Part shown: piece after piece, positions 1-8,887 of the stretch
Numbering within the stretch: position 1 is the stretch's first letter
How the letters are laid out: each line of letters begins with the position of its first letter
NCBI RefSeq assembly: GCF_036429475.1
Contig: NZ_CP144125.1
Coordinates: 1,054,001 to 1,118,000, forward strand
Reading direction: 5' to 3'
Length of the DNA: 64,000 bases
Origin: Halalkalicoccus sp. CGA53
Lineage (GTDB): Archaea; Halobacteriota; Halobacteria; Halobacteriales; Halalkalicoccaceae
Position numbers and translations under genes: made by a program
Notes under the pieces: generated by a model
Told to the model about the DNA's origin: nothing
The model's input: only the letters and a program-made list of their open reading frames with translations
The model's database searches: none

Positions 1-250
1 TCGCGCTCACCGCGCCCGTCAGACCGGGTCCGCCGCGGTAGCTCAACCACCCATTCGTCGCGATCTCCGTCCGCCCGCCTCCCACATCGCTCTCGTCCCC
101 CGTCCGGTCATCCCGGTCGGTCGGTGGGGCCGGCTCGTCCGCTCCGCCCGTTGTTTCACCCGCTCCGCGCAGTCGACGCAGCCCGTACACCCCGCCGAAG
201 GGGAAGACGCCCCCGACCGTGGCGATCACGGTCCGTCTCGATCGTTCCAT
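1..250 (-). CDS. Secreted or membrane-anchored PQQ-propeller-like protein, N-terminal part
   Basis: The gene runs off the left edge, so only the first 83 residues are visible. An ATG at 250 opens a frame with no stop down to base 1. It begins with a basic stretch (MERSRRT) and a hydrophobic, glycine-rich segment, like a signal peptide or membrane anchor, then an acidic Asp/Pro/Thr linker typical of exported haloarchaeal proteins. Residues near 68-78 read WLSYRGGPGLTG, which resembles the W-x-x-F/Y-R-G-x-P-x-x-T-G start of PQQ-type beta-propeller blades (BamB-like). The propeller assignment is an inference from this one motif; the rest of the protein lies outside the window. Confidence 0.6.
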   Translation of the reverse strand, partial: MERSRRTVIATVGGVFPFGGVYGLRRLRGAGETTGGADEPAPPTDRDDRTGDESDVGGGRTEIATNGWLSYRGGPGLTGAVSA

Positions 251-373
251 GGTCTCCGTACCTTACCACTACGGTTAGTTATCACGAGGGTAAGAAACCG
301 GACGACAGGAGACGGCTCTATCCTCTCGGATGAGGCGATTAAACGCACGCTAACCCCGGGTGGCCGGAACCGC

Positions 374-556
374 TCACCCGGCGAGCGTTCGGTAGAGCGC
401 GACCGAGAGCGCGAAGCCGAGGCCCGCGCCCGCGCCGACGACCAGCCCCCACTGCAGATCGTCTGCGAGGACGCTCGCGACTGCCGCGACGACCACCGGC
501 ACCGCCAGCAGGACGAGGACGCCGACCGGGTATCGACGCTCCGTGGACTCCCCCAT
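374..556 (-). CDS. Small two-helix membrane protein
   Basis: A 60-residue protein with two hydrophobic segments (about residues 10-30 and 36-56) separated by a short DDLQWG loop, so probably a helical hairpin in the membrane. Its ATG overlaps the stop of the upstream PitA-like gene in an ATGA arrangement, which suggests the two are co-transcribed and translationally coupled. No catalytic motif is visible and I do not recognise a function. The tight coupling and G/C-rich codon use support a real gene rather than a chance frame. Confidence 0.7.
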   Translation of the reverse strand: MGESTERRYPVGVLVLLAVPVVVAAVASVLADDLQWGLVVGAGAGLGFALSVALYRTLAG

Positions 557-2307
557 CAGGCGAGGAAGACGTGTCGCGGTCGGTCCGCGAGCACGTCACG
601 GCCCCAGCGGACCGTCTCGCGGAACGCCTCCGACCCGAAGAAGGCCATCGCGTCCTCCTTCGCGCGCCACTGGCTCGCGATGAACATGTCGTTCTCGTCG
701 TCCTCGTTCACGAGGAGTTCGGTCCCGTGGTGGCCCTCCATCCCCGAGAGCACGTCGGCCACCTCGTCGAACGTCCCGACGAAGTCCGTCCTGTGTTCGG
801 GTTTCACCGTGTAGAACATCCCCATCGTGCCGAAGCCGCTTTCGGCCTCGCCGAGCACCCCGTCCTCGTCGGCGTGCGCGACGATCCCCGGGAGGTCGGC
901 CAGGAAGCCGCTCGCGGTCTCGGCGGCGGACTCGGTCTCCCAGATGCTCACGACCGCGAGGCGGTCGCCGTCGTGTCCCTCGTACACCGCGGTCTTCACG
1001 TGCGTGTCGTAGCGGTCGAACCCGTCTCGCAGATCGCCGACCTCCTCCGAGAGTTCCTCACGATCGGCCTCGGAGTAGAGCACGAGCGCGTAGACGTCCT
1101 CGCCGTGGGGCTTCCCGCCGTAGATGTCGAGCTCCGCCAGCTCCTCTCTGATGTCGCTCCCGCCGTCCCCATCTCCCTCCCCGTGGGCCTCGCCGGTCTC
1201 GTGGCTCTCGACCTCGCTTCCCACCGCTCCGGAGATCACCTCGGTGACGCCCGGAAGCTCCTCTAAGAAGCCGCTCGCGGTGTTCGCTGCGCCCTCGTTC
1301 GCCCAGACGCTCACGACCGCTGCTCCGCTTTCGCTCCCGTGGACCTCTGTCAGCACGTGGCTGTCGTAGTGCTCGAAGCTCCCGCGCAGGGAGTCCACCT
1401 CGCTCTCGACCTCCGCGCTACCCGCCTCCGTGTGGATCACGAGGCCGTGTGCGCCCTCCGGAGCGTCGACGGTGACGCCCAGCGCGCCGAGTCCCTCCGC
1501 GAGCGCTGCCGCGGCGTCGGCCGACTCGTCGACGGCGACCGCCTCACCCGCCATGAACGCCTCCAGCTGCGTGGGCGCGAACCGCCGCCCCACGTAGAAC
1601 GGGCCGAACTCGGCGTACCGGGAGGAGACGGGGTCGTAGCGCATCTCGGTGATCAGCTCCTTGATGTCGGTCATCTCGTCGGAGAAGAGCGTCACCCCCC
1701 ACTCCCAGTCGTCGAAGCCAATACTCCCGGTGATGACCTGCTTCACCCGGCCGGCGTAGCCCTTGCCGACCTCGCCGTGGCTCTCCATCATCTCGGCGCG
1801 CTCGGAGAACGGCAGGTCGTACCAGTTGTACTCCGGGTCGCGGCGCTTGTCCATCGGGTAGAAGCAGACGAACTCCGTCTCGGGGAGTTCGGGGTCGATC
1901 CGCGAGTCCATGTAGCGTTTCAGCCCCGGGTCGGCCTCCGCGTTCGGATCGAAGTAGTCCGCCGAGGCCTCGGTGTAGCCCGACGCCTCCGTCACGGAGA
2001 GGTAGGAGTACACCGGCTCGGTGAACTCCGCGAACGTGGTTCGCTCGAACTCCCGCGAAGCGGTGTCGAGGTCGGCGATCGACGGGCGCAGCGAGAGCAG
2101 GAGCAGATCGGCCTTGTGCCCGAGCACGCTGAAGATCGCGAACTCGCCGTCGGCGTCGGACTGTTCGGTCAGGAAGCCCAGCGCGTCACCGAGTGCGCGC
2201 TCGTGCGTTGCCTCGTCGACCTCGTTCCAGGCCGGCCAGTCGACGCGGCGGAAGTCGTGGAGCGCGTACAGCCCCTCCTCGGTTCGCGGTGGCTCGCGTC
2301 GTTGCAT
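556..2307 (-). CDS. pitA: PitA-like chlorite dismutase/antibiotic-biosynthesis-monooxygenase fusion
   Basis: A 583-residue multidomain protein. The first ~240 residues are a chlorite dismutase/HemQ (coproheme decarboxylase) fold: the YPMDKRR motif (Tyr near 150), a conserved SHGEVG with His near 177 that fits the heme-ligand position, and the TGSIGFDDWEWGVTLFSD signature. Two related ~75-residue segments follow (each with an E-V-x-x-L-R-x-x-F-x-x-Y-D-x-H-V core), then a C-terminal antibiotic-biosynthesis monooxygenase-like domain ending in RHVFLA. This architecture matches Haloferax PitA. The role is probably heme synthesis or heme-dependent redox chemistry; the exact reaction cannot be read from sequence. 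An in-frame ATG lies 24 bases upstream, but the second ATG fits family N-termini (short run into EEGLYALHDFR). Confidence 0.88.
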   Translation of the reverse strand: MQRREPPRTEEGLYALHDFRRVDWPAWNEVDEATHERALGDALGFLTEQSDADGEFAIFSVLGHKADLLLLSLRPSIADLDTASREFERTTFAEFTEPVYSYLSVTEASGYTEASADYFDPNAEADPGLKRYMDSRIDPELPETEFVCFYPMDKRRDPEYNWYDLPFSERAEMMESHGEVGKGYAGRVKQVITGSIGFDDWEWGVTLFSDEMTDIKELITEMRYDPVSSRYAEFGPFYVGRRFAPTQLEAFMAGEAVAVDESADAAAALAEGLGALGVTVDAPEGAHGLVIHTEAGSAEVESEVDSLRGSFEHYDSHVLTEVHGSESGAAVVSVWANEGAANTASGFLEELPGVTEVISGAVGSEVESHETGEAHGEGDGDGGSDIREELAELDIYGGKPHGEDVYALVLYSEADREELSEEVGDLRDGFDRYDTHVKTAVYEGHDGDRLAVVSIWETESAAETASGFLADLPGIVAHADEDGVLGEAESGFGTMGMFYTVKPEHRTDFVGTFDEVADVLSGMEGHHGTELLVNEDDENDMFIASQWRAKEDAMAFFGSEAFRETVRWGRDVLADRPRHVFLA

Positions 2308-2341
2308 ACGTCGATCTAGGCGAGCCGCCACATAGGCGTTT

Positions 2342-2821
2342 TCAAACCCCGGATCCGCTCGCCGCGAGGGGGAGCGAGCGGGGGCCGACGACCGCGGTCA
2401 GCCAGCCGAGCGCGAGGCCGTAGAGCAGCCATCCGATCAGCGAGACCAGCCCGAGGTTCGCGAGCGTCGGCCCCCCAGCGACCGTCCAGAGCGCTTCGCC
2501 GACGAGCCAGATCGAACCTCCGTACCAGAGGCCGATCAGTGCCGCGGTCGTGGCGTCGCCCGCGTACCGATCACGCACCACGAGCGCGCCGAAGCCCGCA
2601 CCGAGCGCCGTCGTCAGCGACAGGTGGAGGGCCCACCCCAGCGAGCTGCCCTCCGCACCGACGAGGGCCGAGAGCGCCGCGAAGAGACCGAGGAGCCAGA
2701 AGAGGACGCCGACGAGCAGCCCTGCCGAGAGCCCCGCGAGCGCGCCGAGGACCGCTCGGCCGGCGTCGTCGCTCCCGGAGGCGGGCCACCCCTGGATCGG
2801 CACGAGACGTCGTGGGTCCAC
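2342..2821 (-). CDS. Four-helix membrane protein, unknown function
   Basis: The C-terminal ~130 residues contain about four hydrophobic, Ala/Gly/Leu-rich segments and end shortly upstream of the pitA-like gene on the same strand. An open frame continues back to an ATG at 2980, but that extension would overlap the divergent PadR gene and its promoter and is low-complexity and basic; I prefer the GTG at 2821 (159 residues, VDPRRLVPIQGW). A further GTG lies 18 bases downstream. The divergent PadR-type repressor may control it, an arrangement common for PadR genes and neighbouring membrane proteins. I do not recognise a function. Confidence 0.6.
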   Translation of the reverse strand: MDPRRLVPIQGWPASGSDDAGRAVLGALAGLSAGLLVGVLFWLLGLFAALSALVGAEGSSLGWALHLSLTTALGAGFGALVVRDRYAGDATTAALIGLWYGGSIWLVGEALWTVAGGPTLANLGLVSLIGWLLYGLALGWLTAVVGPRSLPLAASGSGV

Positions 2822-2948
2822 GCGAGAGGGTACGCGTTCGTCGGTGATAACCCCGTCGCGTGGCCCTCTCCGAGATGGCCCGAGAACCGGGTTCTCGGGC
2901 GTCCTGTGAATCGAAACGCTTTCACCCCGCCCACCTGAAACGAGGACA

Positions 2949-3464
2949 ATGCGAAAGAGCGGCCCGCCGAAGGGCCTCATCTCGTATCTCGTCCTGGAGC
3001 TCCTCGCGGAGCGACCCCGCTACGGCTACGAGATACTCAAGGAGATCAAGGGACTCAGCGGGGGCCACTGGGAGCCGTCGTACGGCTCGGTCTACCCGAT
3101 CCTCTACAAGTTCGAGGAGAAGGGCTGGGCCGAGCGGATCGAACGCGAGGACGAACCCGACCGGAAGTACTTCGAGCTGACCGACGCCGGCCTCGAGGAG
3201 CTGGAGGCGAAACGCGAGCAATCAGGGGGGAGGGGTCGGGACTTCGCGGACGTGATCCTCGGCTTCTACCACGTCTTCGCGACGTTCGCGACCGACGACC
3301 GGTTCGACCTCCCGGCCGAGGAGGGCGAGTGGCACTTCGACGAGACGTTCAGCCGGTGGATCGTCGAGCAGATCACCCGCCACCACGAACACTACTTCGG
3401 GGAGTTCGAGCGGATCGAGGACACTCCCGAGGAGTTCTACGAACGCCAGGGCGTCGACCGCTGA
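2949..3464 (+). CDS. PadR-family winged-helix transcriptional regulator
   Basis: The 171-residue protein has a textbook PadR N-terminal domain: PKGLISYLVLELL, then RYGYEILKEI, then the wing region with SYGSVYPILYKFEEKGW and R-x-Y-F-E-L-T-D-A-G. The C-terminal half (about 95-171) is helical, rich in acidic and aromatic residues, and probably forms the dimerisation arm. PadR proteins usually repress an adjacent gene and respond to small molecules or redox state. Here the divergently oriented four-helix membrane protein gene is the obvious candidate target; the short shared intergenic region would hold the operator. Ligand unknown. Confidence 0.92.
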   Translation: MRKSGPPKGLISYLVLELLAERPRYGYEILKEIKGLSGGHWEPSYGSVYPILYKFEEKGWAERIEREDEPDRKYFELTDAGLEELEAKREQSGGRGRDFADVILGFYHVFATFATDDRFDLPAEEGEWHFDETFSRWIVEQITRHHEHYFGEFERIEDTPEEFYERQGVDR

Positions 3465-3532
3465 ACCCCCCGGTCGGGCGCCGTCCGGAGCACTCCCGAG
3501 GGGTGACGGGGAACCGATCGACGTAACGGTTC

Positions 3533-5287
3533 CTACGCGAGCAGGCCCTGTCCGAAGATCATCAACAACAGCGCGAGCAGCATCGTCACGCCGACGGAGA
3601 TGGTGACGGTCTTCGTGAGTTCGTAACCGGTCGAGACCGGGAGCCGGGAGACGACCGCCTCGGTGCTGTTTCTGAGGATGTGCCCACCGTCGAGCGGGAA
3701 GGCGGGGATACAGTTGAACAGCGCGAGGTTGAAGTTGATCCAGCCGGTCCAGAACAGCGCGTTCGCGAGCAGGAAGACGGTACCGGCTCCGAGCAGCGAC
3801 AGCGGTCCCTCCACGACGTAGAAGTTCGTGATGTGGCCGGTGAAGCCGGCGAAGTTAAAGGGCAGGCCGATGTCGAGCAGCGAGGCGATCGGCAGGATCA
3901 GCGCCGAGACCACCAGCCCGAAGAAGTCGCCGCCGGCCGCCGCGCCGCCGTCGTCGTCGCCGCCGCCGAGTGCCGCGAGGTACGCGCTCGACGGGTACTC
4001 CTGGATGCCGAAGTCGCTCACGCCGATCCCGCTGATGCCGGCCTGGAGGAAGACGCCGAGCTGACCGTCCTCGCGCTCGACCTCGTAGCTATCGCGCTCG
4101 CCGTCGACGTACGCCTCGATCACGACCGTCTCGCCAGCATCCTCGAGGGTCGCACTGAGTTCCTCCCTGGTGAGCACGCGCTCGTCGTCGACCGCGGTGA
4201 TCACGATCCACTCGGCGTCGGTGGGCGCGCCCGCCTCGTCGAACGGCCCACCCTCCACGACCTCGGGGACGAGCGCGCCGGCGGCGAACGTCCGCTCCTC
4301 GCCGTCGGCGGTCCCGACGGTCACCTCGGTCCGCTCGCGGAGCAGGTCCTCGAACTCGCGTTCGGTGTGGATCTCGTCGCCGTCGACTGAGACGATCGTG
4401 TCGTTGGTCTCCAAACCGGTCGGCCCGTCGGGGACCGCCTGTACCACCAGCAACGAGCGCTCGACCTCGACCTCGCGTTCGTCGTCGATCGTGACCGAGA
4501 CGACCTCCTCGTCGGTCTCCGCGAGCGTCTCGGTCAGTTCGTCCGTGGTCGCGACGGCCACCCCGTCGATCGCGGTGATCCGGTCGCCCTGGTCGATCCC
4601 GGCGTCGGCGGCCGCGGAGCCGGGGAACGTGCCGCCGACGGCCGCGCCTGGTGCGACCGCGATCGCACCCACGACGGGGCCGAACAGCAGCGCGAAGGCG
4701 ACGACGGTGACGACGACGTTCGCGGTGACGCCCGCGGCGAACATCCGGGTCTGACCGCCCCTGTCCGCCGCCTGCTGGCTCTCGTGGTCCGGCTCGACGA
4801 ACGCCCCGATCGGGATGAACGCGAGTACGGCGAGGCCCATCGACTCGATCTCGATGTCCTCGACCCGGCAGAGCAGTCCGTGTGCGCCCTCGTGGAAGAC
4901 GAGCGCGACGAGCAGGCCGAGGACGATCTCCGGGGCGACCGACAGCGGAAGGAACTCGTTTACTCCTGGAATGACGAGGACGTTCTGCGGTTCGGTGACG
5001 GCGGTCGACTCCGGCGAGCGCATCTGCCCGTAGGCGGCGGTGACGACGAAGACGAACGCGATCACCATGATCACGAGCGCCATCCCGACGCCGAGGTTGG
5101 CGAACGCCCGCCAGAACCGTTTGGGAGCCGAGAGCCGGTCGAGGAACTCGCGGCCGCGTTTCGTGTGGAGCGTGATGATGGGTCCCTGCGTGCCGACGTA
5201 GCCGGGGAGCAGCCCCCGGTTCCGGGCGGCGATCAGCGCCAGCCAGTAGAGGCCGACCCCGAGGAGGATCCACGTCAGCGTACTCAT
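3533..5287 (-). CDS. Site-2-protease family (M50) zinc metalloprotease with PDZ domains
   Basis: A 584-residue integral membrane protease. Transmembrane segments flank the zinc motif HEGAH (about 132-136), with a second metal/active-site motif NCIPAFPLDGGH near the C-terminus (Asp of LDGG). Two PDZ-like regions lie between roughly residues 220 and 400 (recognisable from D-x-I-x-x-V-D-G repeats such as DRITAIDGVAV and DTIVSVDGDEI). Such enzymes cut substrates within the membrane, typically anti-sigma or regulatory membrane proteins; the haloarchaeal substrate is unknown. The start is the ATG at 5287 (MSTLTWILL); an upstream ATG gives a Pro-rich extension of eight residues. Confidence 0.9.
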   Translation of the reverse strand: MSTLTWILLGVGLYWLALIAARNRGLLPGYVGTQGPIITLHTKRGREFLDRLSAPKRFWRAFANLGVGMALVIMVIAFVFVVTAAYGQMRSPESTAVTEPQNVLVIPGVNEFLPLSVAPEIVLGLLVALVFHEGAHGLLCRVEDIEIESMGLAVLAFIPIGAFVEPDHESQQAADRGGQTRMFAAGVTANVVVTVVAFALLFGPVVGAIAVAPGAAVGGTFPGSAAADAGIDQGDRITAIDGVAVATTDELTETLAETDEEVVSVTIDDEREVEVERSLLVVQAVPDGPTGLETNDTIVSVDGDEIHTEREFEDLLRERTEVTVGTADGEERTFAAGALVPEVVEGGPFDEAGAPTDAEWIVITAVDDERVLTREELSATLEDAGETVVIEAYVDGERDSYEVEREDGQLGVFLQAGISGIGVSDFGIQEYPSSAYLAALGGGDDDGGAAAGGDFFGLVVSALILPIASLLDIGLPFNFAGFTGHITNFYVVEGPLSLLGAGTVFLLANALFWTGWINFNLALFNCIPAFPLDGGHILRNSTEAVVSRLPVSTGYELTKTVTISVGVTMLLALLLMIFGQGLLA

Positions 5288-5345
5288 TGCGAACGGTAGG
5301 GGACGCGCCACTCAAAGCGGTTGTGGGTCGTCGCCCGTCCGCCGT

Positions 5346-7016
5346 TCACCGCTCGCGCCGGAGCCGTGCGAGGACGAACTCGCGGTCGAGCCGCGCGAGG
5401 AACGGGCCGAGCTGCGGTCCCTGTTCCTCGTCGAAGAAGAGACGATAGCCCGTCGAGAAGAACTCCCCGACAGGGATCCCGTGACGCTTCGCGCTCTCGT
5501 AGATCTCGCCCTGGATCGCCTCCGGGTCGTCCTCACGCTCGACGAACGCCGCGAGTTCGTCGAGCGCCCGTTCGGTGTCCTCGTCTAGATCTACGGTGGG
5601 TAGCTCTGCCCGTTTCAACTCGTAGTTGTACTCGTTGTCGGTCCGGCGCGCCCAGTTCCGCGCGCGGTCGACCCGCGCGAGCGCCCCCTCGACGGCCCCT
5701 TCGGAGGCGTCCTCGGGGATGTGACCCTCCCGTCTGGCGATCTCCTCTCGCAGGTCCGGATCGTCGGTCATCCCCAGTACCGCCGCGAACCGGAACGGGA
5801 TCCGAACCCGCTCGGGGTCGGGATCGGGGACGACCAGTGGGTAGACCCGCTCCGCGAACCGTCTCTCGCGTTCGTCGGCCTCGACCTCCCCGAAGTGGAT
5901 CGCCTCGAACCGGTCGAACTCGTCGACCAGCAGGTCGAGACGCTCGATCGAGAAGTCCCGGGCGCGCGAGGGGTCTTTCGCAAAGAAGTATCGGAGTACG
6001 TCGACTTCGACCAGCTCCAGCACCTCCGAGACGAGCACGACGTTGCCCTCGGAGGAGGAGAAGGGCTCGCCGTCGAGCGTGAACCACTCGTAGACCATCG
6101 GCACCGGCGGCTCGAAGCCGAAGACGTTCCGCGCGATGTCGACGCCGGAGGGCCACGAGCCCTCGGCGTGGTCCTTGCCGAACGGCTCGAAGTCGACTCC
6201 CAGCAGCTCCCACTGCGCGACCCACTCGAAGCGCCACGGGAGCTTCCCCTCGCTCAGGGACGCCTCACCCTCGTGACCACAGCCCTCGATCGTACGGCCG
6301 CCGGCCTCGATCGCCGTACAGCGATACGAGACGGTTCCCGCGTCGAGATCGATCTCTCTCACCTCGCCGGTGAGCTTCCCGCACTCCGCACAGATCGGTG
6401 TGAACGGGACGTAGGACTCGTCGGCGGTGTCCTGATAGCTTGAGAGCAGCTCGCTCGCCCGCTCGCGCTCTTCGAGGAGGAAACGGGTCGCGGCCTCGAA
6501 CTCGCCGGCCTCGTAGAGTTCGGTGTTCGAGACGAGCTCGATCGGCACGCCGAGCTCCTCCGCACCCTGCCCGATCAGGTTCGAGAAGTGCGCCCCGTAG
6601 GACGCACAGCACCCGAACGGGTCTGGGATATCGGTGTAGGGCGCGCCGAGGTTCCGCCCGAGCGCGCCCGCGTCCACCTCTCCCAGATCGGCGAGCGTTC
6701 CGTCGAGGTCACAGAGCGTCCGCGGGAGCTTCCGCAGCGGATCGCGGTCGTCCGCCGTGAACACCTGTCTCACCTCGTGACCCCGCTCCCTGAGGACGGC
6801 GGCGACGTAGTAGCCGCGCATCACCTCGTTCATGTTGCCGAGGTGCGGGACGCCCGAGGGAGAGATGCCGCCCTTCACGACGATCGGTTCGTCGGCCTCG
6901 CGCTCGCCGTTCGCTCTCTCGTCTGCCACCCGTTGCTCGACCCTGTCCGCGACCTCGTCGGCCCAGAAGACGTGTCGGTCGTCGCTCTCGCCGAGGAGAT
7001 AGGGGGAGTCGCTCAT
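5346..7016 (-). CDS. lysS: Lysyl-tRNA synthetase, class I
   Basis: The 556-residue enzyme charges tRNA-Lys in the cytosol. It is the archaeal class I form, unrelated to bacterial/eukaryotic class II LysRS: a HIGH-type motif appears as PSGVPHLGN (near residue 57) and the KMSKS-type motif as FSSSEGN (near 318). A cysteine cluster around 213-252 (CAEC and CGHE region) fits the zinc-binding insertion of the family. Length is normal. The start overlaps the stop of pyrH by four bases (ATGA), so it is the second gene of a pyrH-lysS transcript. Confidence 0.97.
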   Translation of the reverse strand: MSDSPYLLGESDDRHVFWADEVADRVEQRVADERANGEREADEPIVVKGGISPSGVPHLGNMNEVMRGYYVAAVLRERGHEVRQVFTADDRDPLRKLPRTLCDLDGTLADLGEVDAGALGRNLGAPYTDIPDPFGCCASYGAHFSNLIGQGAEELGVPIELVSNTELYEAGEFEAATRFLLEERERASELLSSYQDTADESYVPFTPICAECGKLTGEVREIDLDAGTVSYRCTAIEAGGRTIEGCGHEGEASLSEGKLPWRFEWVAQWELLGVDFEPFGKDHAEGSWPSGVDIARNVFGFEPPVPMVYEWFTLDGEPFSSSEGNVVLVSEVLELVEVDVLRYFFAKDPSRARDFSIERLDLLVDEFDRFEAIHFGEVEADERERRFAERVYPLVVPDPDPERVRIPFRFAAVLGMTDDPDLREEIARREGHIPEDASEGAVEGALARVDRARNWARRTDNEYNYELKRAELPTVDLDEDTERALDELAAFVEREDDPEAIQGEIYESAKRHGIPVGEFFSTGYRLFFDEEQGPQLGPFLARLDREFVLARLRRER

Positions 7017-7735
7017 TCGCCGTCGACCCAGTAGGTCGGTTCCGCTCCCATCCCCTCCGGGATCACGTCGGTGCCGTCGTGGTCGCCGTATCGCACGGCG
7101 GAGGCGATCCGGTCTGGGTCGGTACCGTCGAGGACGATCGTCCGCATCCCCGAACGCTCGATCACCTTCGCCGCGAGCAGGTCGACCGGCGCGGAGGCGC
7201 CGGCGTTCATCTCGATGCCCGCGATCACGTCGACGAGTTCGCCCGGCGTCAGTTCGTCGAAGCGGGTCGCCTCGCCGTCCTCGTTCGGGTCGGCGTCGAA
7301 CACGCCGGGGACGCTCGTCGCGTAGACGAGGAGGTCAGCACCGACGTACTCCGAGAGCGCGGCGGCGACGGCGTCGGTCGTCTGCGCGGGCGTGACCCCG
7401 CCCATCACGCAGACGTCGCCGTGTCGGATCGCCTCGCCGGCGTCCTCGTACGTGCGCGCGGGAGACGGGACGACCTGGTCCCCGAGGGCGGCGATCAGCA
7501 GCCGGGCGTTCAGTCGTGTCGCCCCGATCCCGATCTCGTCGAGTTCGATCTCGTTGGCACCCAGCGCCCGGGCGGCCCCGATGTACTCACGGGCGACCCC
7601 GCCGCCCCCGACGACAGCGCCGACGGCGACGCCCTCCGCGGCGAGCTCCTCGATGACGGACGCGTGTGCCGCGACGCGTCCGGACCCGAGATCGGGCACG
7701 AGGACGCTTCCACCCACAGAGATCACGACTCTCAT
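7013..7735 (-). CDS. pyrH: UMP kinase, archaeal type
   Basis: A 240-residue amino-acid-kinase-fold protein that phosphorylates UMP to UDP in pyrimidine nucleotide synthesis. It opens with MRVVISVGGSVLVPDLG, the glycine-rich phosphate-binding start of the family; VVGGGGVAREYI is the second glycine motif, and TTDAVAAALSEYVGADLLVYATSVPGVFDADP is the nucleotide-binding region (quoted parts are short pieces of it). Size fits archaeal UMP kinases, which are a little shorter than bacterial PyrH. It is the first gene of the pair with lysS, with a four-base overlap. Confidence 0.95.
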   Translation of the reverse strand: MRVVISVGGSVLVPDLGSGRVAAHASVIEELAAEGVAVGAVVGGGGVAREYIGAARALGANEIELDEIGIGATRLNARLLIAALGDQVVPSPARTYEDAGEAIRHGDVCVMGGVTPAQTTDAVAAALSEYVGADLLVYATSVPGVFDADPNEDGEATRFDELTPGELVDVIAGIEMNAGASAPVDLLAAKVIERSGMRTIVLDGTDPDRIASAVRYGDHDGTDVIPEGMGAEPTYWVDGE

Positions 7736-7821
7736 TGAGAGCGCGTAGCCCGGAGTCTCCCTTAAGGGTTGTCACCGCCAGCCGACGACACCTACAAGTG
7801 TCCCAGCGACCACCACCGCAC

Positions 7822-8649
7822 ATGAAACCGCTGGGCGTCGTCGGTCCGTCCGACTCGGGGAAGACGACCCTCGTCGAACGGCTCACCGAGCGCCTCTCCG
7901 AGGAGGGTCGGGTCGGGACGATAAAACACATGACCCACGCCCCCGAGATCGACACCGAGGGCAAGGACACCGAACGCCACCGCGAGGCCGGGGCGACCGT
8001 CACCTACGGGCTGACCGACGAGGAGAGCTGGTTCGCGACGGGCGACGACCTCTCGCTCGGCGAGGCGCTCGACCGGCTGGCACCGACCCACGACTACGCG
8101 CTCGTCGAGGGGTTCTCGGAGGCACGGATCCCGCAGGTCGTCCTGGGTGGCAGGGAGCACGCGGGCGAGGCGCTCGCCGAGGCGGAGACGGCCGACGGCG
8201 TGGACCTGGATGACGTGATCGACGCGCTCTCCGGGACCGAACCGTACGTCACCCTCGAAACGCTCGTCGCGCGGGCGAAACGCTCGCCGAGGGCGGACCG
8301 GGCGGGGGCGATCGCGACGTTCACCGGGCGGGTGAGAGAACGAGACGGCGAGGAGGACGATCCCACCAGCTACCTCGAGTTCGAGACGTACGAAGGGGTC
8401 GCCGAGGGGCGGATGCGGGCGATCGAGGAGGAACTCGCCGCGCGCGAGGGTGTCCAGGAGGTGCTCAGCCACCACCGGACAGGCGTCGTCGCCTCCGGCG
8501 AGGACATCGTCTTCGTGGTCGTCCTCGCCGGTCACCGCGAGGAGGCGTTCCGCACCGTCGAGGACGGGATCAACAGGCTCAAGGACGAAGTACCGATCTT
8601 CAAGAAGGAGGTCACGACCGACGAGGAGTTCTGGGTCCACACGAAGTAA
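7822..8649 (+). CDS. moaE: MobB-MoaE fusion: molybdopterin synthase large subunit with GTP-binding domain
   Basis: The 275-residue protein joins two molybdenum-cofactor domains. Residues 1-~150 are a MobB-type P-loop domain (GPSDSGKTT Walker A, then GTIKHMTH and DTERHREAGA), which binds GTP and is thought to help attach nucleotide to molybdopterin. Residues ~155-275 are MoaE, the catalytic subunit of molybdopterin synthase (GAIATFTGRVR, FETYEG, HRTG, and the terminal IFKKE with the conserved Lys pair). MoaE acts with the thiocarboxylated small protein MoaD/SAMP, which is not encoded nearby. The ATG at 7822 was chosen because it starts directly at the MobB fold; an upstream basic extension overlaps the pyrH promoter. 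Confidence 0.93.
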   Translation: MKPLGVVGPSDSGKTTLVERLTERLSEEGRVGTIKHMTHAPEIDTEGKDTERHREAGATVTYGLTDEESWFATGDDLSLGEALDRLAPTHDYALVEGFSEARIPQVVLGGREHAGEALAEAETADGVDLDDVIDALSGTEPYVTLETLVARAKRSPRADRAGAIATFTGRVRERDGEEDDPTSYLEFETYEGVAEGRMRAIEEELAAREGVQEVLSHHRTGVVASGEDIVFVVVLAGHREEAFRTVEDGINRLKDEVPIFKKEVTTDEEFWVHTK

Positions 8650-8850
8650 CAGTTCATTTCTAACGATAAAAAGAGATTTAAACGTCCGACGACCCGGATC
8701 GACCCACTCCTTTCCACGCGATCACCCGTTCGAAACGACGGGTTCTATGGCGACATTAAAACGTTTAACGTGATTTACATCCTTCCTAAACCTATCGTTT
8801 TACGACAGTTTCAGCGAATCCGACCGAAGTAATGCTAAGCGTCTTGACGG

Positions 8851-8866
8851 TATAAGGGGATCCCCG
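8851..8866 (+). promoter_or_regulatory. TATA-like box and adjoining palindrome before the 79-residue gene
   Basis: A tataagg box lies 31-37 bases before the ATG at 8888 and runs straight into the ten-base perfect palindrome ggggatcccc, which would sit close to the transcription start and could serve as an operator. The preceding intergenic part (8650-8850) is unusually A/T-rich, with another ttaaa-type box and a short aaacgttt palindrome. Confidence 0.45.
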
Positions 8867-8887
8867 AGAGAGCGTCTCTGAGTCACG

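Noticed and set aside
20-60. A tRNA-like string (ggtagctcaacc) near the left edge
   Set aside because: It lies inside the coding frame of the PQQ-like protein and no cloverleaf or acceptor stem can be formed around it.
2822-2980. N-terminal extension of the four-helix protein
   Set aside because: It would overlap the PadR gene start and its promoter, and the added residues are low-complexity.
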